This document shows positions 6,952-13,551 of a DNA stretch of 15,173 nt, piece by piece (the stretch's first letter is position 1; the number at the start of each line of letters is the position of its first letter). The notes below the pieces were generated by a model that was not told the origin of the DNA, did not search any database, and worked only from the letters and a program-made list of their open reading frames with translations. Both the position numbers and the translations under genes were made by a program. The stretch is from Victivallales bacterium (GTDB taxonomy: Bacteria; Verrucomicrobiota; Lentisphaeria; Oligosphaerales; Oligosphaeraceae): assembly GCA_017964325.1 (NCBI GenBank), contig JAGCSE010000183.1, forward strand, positions 1 through 15,173, in the 5' to 3' direction.

Positions 6952-7962
6952 TCAGATTTCGACAGACCAGCCGAACGGGTCAGCCGCTTCGCCCCACTGA
7001 ATCGCCGTGTAGTTGTCGTAAAGTTTCTGCAAGCACGGGCCAGCTCCTTCGCGCGGTCCAACTTTGATGACTTTGTCCCCACGGACGATTTCATTCACAG
7101 GCGTGATGACGACGGCCGTGCCGCACGCCGCGATTTCCGCAAACGTCTCAATTTCTTCAAATGGAATCCTCCGGACTTCGACCTTCATGCCAAGATGCGC
7201 CGCCAATTTCTGCAACCCGTCATTCGTCACGCTCGGCAGCACGGAATGCGATTTCGGCGTCACATACGTGCCGTCTTTCGTGATGGCGATGAAATTCGAC
7301 GTGCCGAATTCATCTACATATTTGTGTTCGGCGGCATCCAAATACAAATCGACGGGGAAGCCCTTGTCATGGGCGATCTTGTGCGGCAGCAGAGCCGCGC
7401 CGTAGTTGCCGCCCATCTTGACCATGCCCGTGCCGTTCGGAGCCGCACGGTCGAAATCGTCGAAGATGATGGCGCGGACAGGGCTCAAACCGCCCTTGTA
7501 GTATGCGCCAACTGGCGTTACCAAAATGATGAACGTGTATTCGTTCGCGGCGTTCACGCCAATCTGCGGCCCCGTGCCGATCAGCAGCGGGCGGACATAC
7601 AGCGATGCACCAGTGCCGTATGGCGGGACATAGTCGATGTTGTCTTTCACGACGCGACGCACGGCGTCCATGAACAGTTCTTCAGGAACTTCCGCCATGC
7701 AGCTGCGGCGTGCACTCGCGGAGATGCGGCGAGCATTCATTTCAGGACGAAACGCGCAGACCTTTCCATCCTTGCGGCGGAAGACCTTCAACCCCTCGAA
7801 GGCATCCTGACCGTAATGAAGCGCCGTAGCCGCGATGTGGATATTTAAATATGGTTCGCTGACCAGTTCGCCGCCGTCCCATTTGCCGTCCTTCCAGACA
7901 TAGCGGATGTGACTCTTCGTCTGCATATATGCGAACCCAAGTTTTGACCAATCAATGTTCAT
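6952..7962 (-). CDS. ilvE: Branched-chain amino acid aminotransferase
   Basis: This is a class IV PLP-dependent aminotransferase that interconverts valine, leucine and isoleucine with their 2-oxo acids, using glutamate/2-oxoglutarate. The 336 residues match the longer BCAT type also found in eukaryotes. The Schiff-base lysine is K182 in VKMGGNYGAAL. Other family marks are ALHYGQDAFEGLKVFR (47-62), EFGTSNF (218-224) and ACGTA (279-283). It is cytoplasmic. GGAG lies eight bases before the start at 7962. It appears to be transcribed alone from a promoter at 8035-8063; no other ilv or leu genes are in the window. The call is secure for the family; D-amino-acid or aromatic specificity is much less likely given these motifs. 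Confidence 0.93.
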   Translation of the reverse strand: MNIDWSKLGFAYMQTKSHIRYVWKDGKWDGGELVSEPYLNIHIAATALHYGQDAFEGLKVFRRKDGKVCAFRPEMNARRISASARRSCMAEVPEELFMDAVRRVVKDNIDYVPPYGTGASLYVRPLLIGTGPQIGVNAANEYTFIILVTPVGAYYKGGLSPVRAIIFDDFDRAAPNGTGMVKMGGNYGAALLPHKIAHDKGFPVDLYLDAAEHKYVDEFGTSNFIAITKDGTYVTPKSHSVLPSVTNDGLQKLAAHLGMKVEVRRIPFEEIETFAEIAACGTAVVITPVNEIVRGDKVIKVGPREGAGPCLQKLYDNYTAIQWGEAADPFGWSVEI

Positions 7963-8034
7963 TTGTCCTGCTCCAATTTATGCGTTACCATTTCCTGCCG
8001 TCATTCCACAGCAACTTTATTACTGAAATCTTAA

Positions 8035-8065
8035 AATATAGTACAGTTTTTTGGCAAATGCAACA
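8035..8065 (-). promoter_or_regulatory. Promoter of ilvE
   Basis: On the minus strand TTGCAT (8063-8058) and TATATT (8040-8035) are separated by exactly 17 bp, a good housekeeping-sigma promoter about 73 bp before the start codon. The -35 lies inside a block, GTTGCATTTGCCAAAAAAC, that recurs upstream of two other minus-strand genes in the window. Confidence 0.6.
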
Positions 8066-8174
8066 GATAATCTTGCAATCCATGCACTTTTTAGCAAAAA
8101 AATCACAATCCGCTGTCTAATAGTGGAAAAACTCCACCTCCCCTTTGCAAATATCGCCAAAAGCCAAGCGTTTT

Positions 8175-8206
8175 CTATTTAAACAATATATGTTAATTGG
8201 CAGTTT
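8175..8206 (+). promoter_or_regulatory. Shared upstream block of the small membrane protein gene
   Basis: The block begins CTATTTAAACAATAT and ends TTAATTGGCAGTTT, 25 bp before the start at 8232. A very similar block lies at 13467-13495 before the TMEM43-like gene. The two match at 13/15 and 12/14 positions, with a 3-nt length difference in the middle. It may be a common promoter or operator; which is unknown. Confidence 0.5.
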
Positions 8207-8231
8207 CATTCATGTAAAACGCAGGCATCCC

Positions 8232-8588
8232 ATGTCAGACCCAAACTCCAACGACGAATTGAAAGTCCCCATCATCGAATCGCAGCCGCAAGTCACTCCC
8301 CCGCAGAATATACAGGATTTCGACCCTGAACTTCCACAGGTCATCAAGACTTTGGACGCTGCTGCTGCGTCCCCCTCCAGCAAGCTTCTGCTCGTCGCCC
8401 TCAAGGCATGCGCCTATCTCTGCATCCTTCCCCCCTTCTTCGCATTCTTCGTCTGCCTTTTCTGCTTCAGCATTGGTTACTTGTTCGCATTTATCTCAAC
8501 AACCATCGGCTTCGCCGCCATGGCATTTATTCTTTTCTCACTTGAAAAGATACTGAAAGCCATCATGGCCGCCCATGAATCCAATTAA
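8232..8588 (+). CDS. Small hypothetical membrane protein
   Basis: I do not recognise this 118-residue protein. Residues 1-50 are polar, acidic and proline-rich (many P, Q, D, E) and probably disordered. Residues 51-105 are strongly hydrophobic and could form two membrane helices, roughly 60-80 and 83-103, rich in Phe and Cys. A short lysine-containing tail follows. The ATG at 8232 is chosen because AGG lies about eight bases upstream and the extension back to 8145 has no ribosome binding site and no coding character. The gene is divergent from ilvE and convergent with the DUF4838 gene. Its upstream region shares a block with the TMEM43-like gene, which hints at co-regulation of two membrane proteins. 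Reality as a gene is likely, supported by its codon pattern and membrane profile; the function is unknown. Confidence 0.65.
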   Translation: MSDPNSNDELKVPIIESQPQVTPPQNIQDFDPELPQVIKTLDAAAASPSSKLLLVALKACAYLCILPPFFAFFVCLFCFSIGYLFAFISTTIGFAAMAFILFSLEKILKAIMAAHESN

Positions 8589-8632
8589 AATTCTGGGTTG
8601 GCGGCGTCCTGCCGAGCGCCCCCCCCTTCCCC

Positions 8633-8674
8633 AAAAACGCCGCCTCTCCACAAAGATTTTGCGGAGAGGCGGCG
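8633..8674 (-). terminator. Rho-independent terminator of the M14/DUF4838 operon
   Basis: A 12-bp GC-rich stem (8638-8649 with 8663-8674) continues, after one A/C mismatch, into an inner 4-bp CAAA/TTTG stem with a three-base loop. On the minus strand it is followed directly by five T residues (complement of 8633-8637). It ends the leftward operon, and the stem may also help stop the rightward small gene. Confidence 0.8.
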
Positions 8675-8714
8675 ATGTATTAGCTTCAAGCTTTGAGCCT
8701 TAGGCTGTTAGCTC

Positions 8715-11700
8715 TTACGGCACAATGATTTCGTAGGTATTCGTTAACATCACGGCTTCACCGGCCTTCGCGTTGACAGGCGTGCGCCACTCCTCCAAAT
8801 TGACGCGGGACTGCGCACCATTCCAGTTGCAGTAGCAGAACTGCACTTCCGCAGGATCAAAGCGGTTCACAATGCGGACACCTGTCTTTTCATCGACAAT
8901 CGTCCATTCGCCGTTGGGCTTGTCCTCTTCACGCAGCCACAGTTCCTTTTCGGCCGTCGGAGCCTCGGGATTCGCCAGCGATGTCACCTTGCGGCCGTTC
9001 TTGCCGAGCACGTCCAGTTTCGCCTTCGCCGTGGAGGAGACATTGAATTCAGGATGGATACGGAACGTGATCTTCGCGTCCGCTTTCGGATTCTTCACGC
9101 TGGATGTGACCTTGAACGCTGCCTTGCCTGGCGTCAATTCAATCTTACGCGTCATCACAAGTCCATTGCTGAGAGTCGCTTCCATCTCGACTGCCGTCGC
9201 CGTCTTCGACACGACGCGATACGTCTCGTTCCAGCCTGGTCCACGATGCTGGTCACTGGCGTATTCTTCATAGCCGCCCTCGAATGGATTAACTTCCTTA
9301 TTCGCGTTTTCGACGACACGCAGCAATTGCCGTTTGCCCTTCAATTCCGTCGCCCGCCAAATGCGGCCGCCTGCGCTCGGCAGGATGTCAAGGCTGATGA
9401 AATCGTTCTTCAGAGTCACTATTTCGAGTTTTTCACGGCCCTTCTTCTGTGCATCAAGCCACTGGGCGATGTCAGCCCTCCCTTCGTGGTAATGCGTCAC
9501 TTTCTCGGCGGCGACCGTCTTTGCGAACTCTACCGCAAGTTCCGTCTTGACAGTATCCTGTGGCACAATTGCATTTCCTTCAAGCTTGTATCCGCCCTGC
9601 CCCAATACCAGCTTCGTATAGAGCAACGGCATCTTCGCGACCGCAACGCGGTGCATCAGCTTTTCATCGCCCTTCACGGCCTGCTCCGCCTTCGCGAAGA
9701 GTTCGAAGGATTTTTCGAGCATTTCGGGCTCGTTCAAGTAGTCACGTGGGTGCGTGTAGATGCGGACATGGCGTTTCGTGTTGGAGCAAACAGTCTTGTG
9801 CAGCAGTGTCAGATAGTCGCGGATGTACTTGCCAGCAGCGCCGTAGTAGGCTTCCGTGAACTCGTAAAGGGCCTTCTTGCCATCTGCATTCGGATCCCAT
9901 AAGTACTTTGCCATCAAGTACGACCGCAATTCGGAGAGTTCACCGCCAGGGCTGAAATAGTTGGCCTCTTCGTAGATGCCCGTCACGCCGTTGCGGATGA
10001 AGAACTGGATGTTCGGCTGCAGGACGTCGAGATTCGGGAACGGCATGATGGTGTGTGCATAATTGATCACATAGTCCCAGATATGCAGGCGTTTGCAGAT
10101 CTTCGACCAGCCTTTGATGTCATCCACGAACGTCTTGTTGTAGTCACAGCCGTCCAGCGGATGGACGAAGCAACATTCGATGGAGCACAAGCGGATGGCG
10201 ACGTTAGGTTCCGGCTTCACGAATTTCGGCGGCTTGCGCGTGTATTGATACGCCAATGTGTCGATGATCTTCTCCGGATATTTTTTCGCGACTTCGCGGG
10301 CGATTGCATTCACAAAGTGCAGCAACGGACCCATTTGGCTCTCTTCCTTTTCAGCCAGCGCCTTGCATTTCTCACATGTGCAGTAGTTGTGCCAGTCGTT
10401 CTGCGAGACGCTGATGATGGCCGCACGCGGAGACTCCTCGCACCATTTCAAGACGGTCTCAGTCGCGATTTTCAGCACGTCTGGATTCGTCAGGCAGAGC
10501 TGCGAATGATCAATCACGCGATGGCCGTTGATTTCAGAATAATATTCCGGATGTGTCGCACCATAGATTCCCGGCGGCACCAAATAATTGAACGTATGGA
10601 CGAAGCCGCGGTAGTGGATGTTGCCGCCCCATTCATCAACGTCAGGAATATATGTGCCGTTGTATTTGTTACGGACGCTGAAGGGCAGCGGACGGGAGCA
10701 TGGATAATCCGTCGCACGTCCTTCCAGCGGAGGAACATAGACTTTCTTGAACGTCTTGAACGAATAGCTGCCTTTTTTCGGAATCACGATGCAGTCCGCC
10801 ATGAACCAGCGGCAGCCGAGATTTTCTTCCAGGAACGTATAGACGGCGTACAGCACGCCACGGCGGCCGCCGGCCAGGGCGGTCCCCTGCTTGTTTACTT
10901 CGATGTGGATGCCTTCCAACCCAAGTTTCAGGAAATCAACATCAAAGCCATAATTCGACAAATCAGCATTACGACCGATGAAAATCGGATAACGGCCATC
11001 CGGAATACCAGACAGGATGTCGAGACAGATACCAGTCATCTGCTCAATATGCACCACAAAATCTTCAGCCGCATGCTTTTCCGACGGTGTAGGATCCAAC
11101 GGGAGCACAACCGCCATCGTGTCGGCGGCCAACGTCTTACCGCCAAGACTGATTTTGCATTTGCCCAGATTGGCCTTGCTTTCAGCCAAGGCCGCCTCTT
11201 CTTCTTCCAGTTTCTTCTCAAGCTTCATGACAACCTCCTTGACTTCAGGTCTTTCCTTCTGTTTGTCTGAAACGCGACCCAGTGCAGACTTCTTCACGGC
11301 CAGAAGACGTTCCATGCCATCCACAGTCAACGCCTGATTGCTTCCTTTATCCATATAATCCAACGACTTGACGACAAATTCGTTCGGATTGGCGAGGATG
11401 GCTGCCAGACATATATTGAACTGATCCTGCAATGAAAAATTTGACAGCAATTCGCGTGCACGATGCTTTCCGTCAGGCCAGCGGATGGCTTCGTATCGCA
11501 GCATTTCAATCGTGTTCCGACGAATGTCGTCCTTATGCTCGTATGCCTTCGCCAACAGGCAGCAGATGTCCGCGCGAGCTTGGAAATTCGTTGTCGTATC
11601 ACGCAGCCTGATGGTATTCACAAAGTCTTTCTTTCCAAGATAATAACGTGCAAGCAACTGGCGTTCGATCGGAGATGGATCCTGCTTCGCCTGCATCTCC

Positions 11701-12161
11701 TTGATGTGGTCCGCACCGCTCTGAACCATCACGATTTTGATGTCTTTTATGGCCATGGCTGAATTCTTCGCGTTCGTCAGCACCAGCGGCGTGAAATCGA
11801 CTCTCTCCACGGGCACGCAGAAATTCACGGCTACGTCACGCCATTCGTTCCAGACGCCAACCTGGACATTGGTGCTGAAATGCCAGCCAAAACTGTCCCA
11901 TCCATAGTTCACGAGCGCCATTCCGCCTCCGTTCGGCACATTGCCTTTCACTTTCGCCGTCGCCTTATAAACGGCGAAAGGCTCCACTTTCAGCGCACGC
12001 TTGCCAGCCTCCTGGTAATAGACAGGATTCGTCATCTTATGTTCGAGTACGGCATCGCCCTGCGGTGCACCGCCCTGCTCCTTCCAAATATCCGTCTGCG
12101 CCATCGCGCAACATGCCGCCAGCAGACAGCAAAGCGTTAGCAATTGTTTTGTTTTTCTCAT
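8715..12161 (-). CDS. Large secreted DUF4838 glycosidase-like protein
   Basis: This 1148-residue protein is exported. It starts MRKTKQLLTLCCLLAACCAMAQ, a signal peptide that contains a possible lipobox (LAAC at 14-17) as well as an AMA|Q site. After it come a probable beta-rich domain (about 30-150), a helical region (160-270) and a charged, coiled-coil-like stretch (about 290-335). Next is an alpha-glucuronidase N-domain-like region (about 345-460), with SEKHAAEDFVVHIEQMTG and GGRRGVLYAVYTFLEENLG. The DUF4838 domain (PF16126, about 470-790) follows, with SQNDWHNYCTCEKC (C594, C596, C599) and YEEANYFSPGGELSELRSY. The last 240 residues look like a galactose-mutarotase-type beta sandwich. DUF4838 proteins resemble glycoside hydrolases and are probably polysaccharide-active; the substrate is unknown. 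The start at 12161 has AAAGGA seven bases upstream; the ATG at 12188 has none. It follows the M14 gene by 70 bp. Confidence 0.87.
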   Translation of the reverse strand: MRKTKQLLTLCCLLAACCAMAQTDIWKEQGGAPQGDAVLEHKMTNPVYYQEAGKRALKVEPFAVYKATAKVKGNVPNGGGMALVNYGWDSFGWHFSTNVQVGVWNEWRDVAVNFCVPVERVDFTPLVLTNAKNSAMAIKDIKIVMVQSGADHIKEMQAKQDPSPIERQLLARYYLGKKDFVNTIRLRDTTTNFQARADICCLLAKAYEHKDDIRRNTIEMLRYEAIRWPDGKHRARELLSNFSLQDQFNICLAAILANPNEFVVKSLDYMDKGSNQALTVDGMERLLAVKKSALGRVSDKQKERPEVKEVVMKLEKKLEEEEAALAESKANLGKCKISLGGKTLAADTMAVVLPLDPTPSEKHAAEDFVVHIEQMTGICLDILSGIPDGRYPIFIGRNADLSNYGFDVDFLKLGLEGIHIEVNKQGTALAGGRRGVLYAVYTFLEENLGCRWFMADCIVIPKKGSYSFKTFKKVYVPPLEGRATDYPCSRPLPFSVRNKYNGTYIPDVDEWGGNIHYRGFVHTFNYLVPPGIYGATHPEYYSEINGHRVIDHSQLCLTNPDVLKIATETVLKWCEESPRAAIISVSQNDWHNYCTCEKCKALAEKEESQMGPLLHFVNAIAREVAKKYPEKIIDTLAYQYTRKPPKFVKPEPNVAIRLCSIECCFVHPLDGCDYNKTFVDDIKGWSKICKRLHIWDYVINYAHTIMPFPNLDVLQPNIQFFIRNGVTGIYEEANYFSPGGELSELRSYLMAKYLWDPNADGKKALYEFTEAYYGAAGKYIRDYLTLLHKTVCSNTKRHVRIYTHPRDYLNEPEMLEKSFELFAKAEQAVKGDEKLMHRVAVAKMPLLYTKLVLGQGGYKLEGNAIVPQDTVKTELAVEFAKTVAAEKVTHYHEGRADIAQWLDAQKKGREKLEIVTLKNDFISLDILPSAGGRIWRATELKGKRQLLRVVENANKEVNPFEGGYEEYASDQHRGPGWNETYRVVSKTATAVEMEATLSNGLVMTRKIELTPGKAAFKVTSSVKNPKADAKITFRIHPEFNVSSTAKAKLDVLGKNGRKVTSLANPEAPTAEKELWLREEDKPNGEWTIVDEKTGVRIVNRFDPAEVQFCYCNWNGAQSRVNLEEWRTPVNAKAGEAVMLTNTYEIIVP

Positions 12162-12231
12162 GTCATTTCCTTTGGTTTTGAGTGGCATTTAATTGAAAAT
12201 TATTATTTGTAATTTATTAATTAAAAGTAAG
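12162..12231 (-). other. AT-rich spacer within the M14/DUF4838 unit
   Basis: These 70 bp between the two minus-strand genes are almost entirely A and T until the ribosome binding site. No hairpin is visible. Co-transcription is likely, but the AT-rich stretch could also hold an internal promoter for the DUF4838 gene. Confidence 0.5.
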
Positions 12232-13311
12232 TTAAATCACTTTTCTGATGGTTCGCGCAAGCGAGGTGCCGAACTCCTTCGCAGCCGTGGCATCAACCGT
12301 CAAGTCACGCAGATTCGCGAACGGTATTTCAATCGACTGAGCGGCGGGCTCCCACGGAAGGCCAGCCGCCCACATCACCAACGTCTTGCCCTGCTTGTAG
12401 TTCGCCGACGTGTTCCACGACACGCCGAACGGCATGTCATCGCTTGAATGATGCGGAAACGACGCGGGCGACTCCTTCTCCAAAACAGCAGAAAACGCCG
12501 TGATGCCCGCCTGGATGCGTGGATTCTCCTGCCCGACGAAATACGTATAGACGTCTGTCGGCCCGCGCAGCCACGGGCAGTGCATATCAAACAGCAATAC
12601 GGGTTTGACACGATATGCAAGTTCCATGATTGCACGAACTTCAGGATAAATCGCATCAGGGCCGTAGTCCCGTGCATGGTCGTGCGGACGACGGTTTTTC
12701 CCTTGGTCGCCGTCCTCCACGCCATCCTTGTCCGCGAACGGCACCGCATAAAACGTATATTCCTTATATAAATACGGATTCGCCGCGATCTCCCGCAGCA
12801 TCCCTTCCAGTGAATGGGTCGCCATCGACTCCTGGCAATGGTGACGCGTCGTCACCAACACGCCTTTCGGCCCGTCACCCCATGTCAAAAGCTCGACGGA
12901 ACACCCTTCCCGCGAGCGGCACAACTCTCCGCAATGGAACGTTCCATTGGGCATCGATGCAAGAAACGCCTCCCAATCCGACTGCATATACGGCACGCAA
13001 ACGCAGAACCACACCTCACCTGCACCATCCGCATGGAAGCGGAACGTCTCCGCCTTCTTGTCCTCCTCACTGACGCCACCCCATGTCCAAGTTTTTCCTT
13101 TATCGACACTTATCGCCGCGCCACGATTTCCGACAGACGCGCCTTTCACGAATTGGAACACATAGTCTCCCGCCTCATCGAACTCCGCACGGAATTTCCA
13201 GTAGAACCAATCACCGCTCGTTCCACGCATCTCACGCCGCAGAAAAGCCTTATGGCCTTCTATACATTCCACGGTGATATTGCCGCCAGGCAGGTTGTTG
13301 TCTATGCGCAT
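12232..13311 (-). CDS. M14-family zinc carboxypeptidase-like protein
   Basis: The 359-residue product fits the zinc carboxypeptidase family M14, closest in layout to cytosolic carboxypeptidase-like members. An N-terminal beta domain (about 1-135, with WFYWKFRAEF and ISVDKGKTWTWGG) precedes the catalytic domain. Candidate zinc ligands are H158 and E161 in RHHCQE and H244 in LLFDMHCP. DGVEDGDQGKNRRPHDHARDY corresponds to the substrate-binding DGV...N-R region, though its DHARD replaces the usual DLNR. E328 in SIEIPFA is a candidate general base. No signal peptide is seen, so it is probably cytoplasmic, unlike the secreted product of the next gene. I chose 13311 because GGAG lies six bases before it; the ATG at 13350 has no such site. 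The substrate (peptide, amide or peptidoglycan fragment) is unknown. Confidence in the superfamily is good, in activity moderate. Confidence 0.75.
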   Translation of the reverse strand: MRIDNNLPGGNITVECIEGHKAFLRREMRGTSGDWFYWKFRAEFDEAGDYVFQFVKGASVGNRGAAISVDKGKTWTWGGVSEEDKKAETFRFHADGAGEVWFCVCVPYMQSDWEAFLASMPNGTFHCGELCRSREGCSVELLTWGDGPKGVLVTTRHHCQESMATHSLEGMLREIAANPYLYKEYTFYAVPFADKDGVEDGDQGKNRRPHDHARDYGPDAIYPEVRAIMELAYRVKPVLLFDMHCPWLRGPTDVYTYFVGQENPRIQAGITAFSAVLEKESPASFPHHSSDDMPFGVSWNTSANYKQGKTLVMWAAGLPWEPAAQSIEIPFANLRDLTVDATAAKEFGTSLARTIRKVI

Positions 13312-13362
13312 ACAATGCTCCAGTGTTGTAAAACACAACTCACCTCCCATCCATCAATATGA

Positions 13363-13399
13363 AATATACACGGCTTTGTATTTTTTGGAAACGCAACTG
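13363..13399 (-). promoter_or_regulatory. Putative promoter of the M14/DUF4838 operon
   Basis: On the minus strand 13396-13379 reads GTTGCGTTTCCAAAAAATA, matching the block upstream of the AAA-ATPase gene at 14 of 18 positions. TATATT follows at 13368-13363. TTTCCA (13391-13386) sits exactly 17 bp from it and could be the -35. Confidence 0.45.
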
Positions 13400-13466
13400 T
13401 GTTTTTTTCTTTCCATGTCCTGTCGGTTCTTCCAAATATTTTCTCAAAAAGAAAAATTGCCTATTC

Positions 13467-13495
13467 CTATTTAAATAGTATTTTATTGTCAGTTT
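13467..13495 (+). promoter_or_regulatory. Shared upstream block of the TMEM43-like gene
   Basis: The block starts with the 12-bp palindrome CTATTTAAATAG and ends TTTATTGTCAGTTT, 56 bp before the start codon. It matches the block at 8175-8206 upstream of the small membrane protein gene. A shared promoter or regulator site is inferred. Confidence 0.5.
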
Positions 13496-13551
13496 ATTTC
13501 GCCTTGCACTTTATAGGCAAGATGGCAATAATACAAAAAAGGAGAAAGAAA

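Noticed and set aside
6798..7094. 98-residue minus-strand open frame ending in an ATGA overlap with the sigma gene
   Set aside because: Most of it is a different frame of ilvE. The part outside ilvE contains the hairpin, and the last in-frame ATG (6851) has no ribosome binding site. The ATGA overlap appears to be chance.
8145..8231. Longer N-terminus for the small membrane protein
   Set aside because: It runs through the shared regulatory block, has no ribosome binding site, and its composition is non-coding.
10053..11270. 405-residue open frame on the + strand opposite the DUF4838 gene
   Set aside because: It lies wholly antisense to a clearly conserved protein, has arginine- and histidine-heavy composition typical of a reverse shadow frame, and has no convincing ribosome binding site or recognisable domain.
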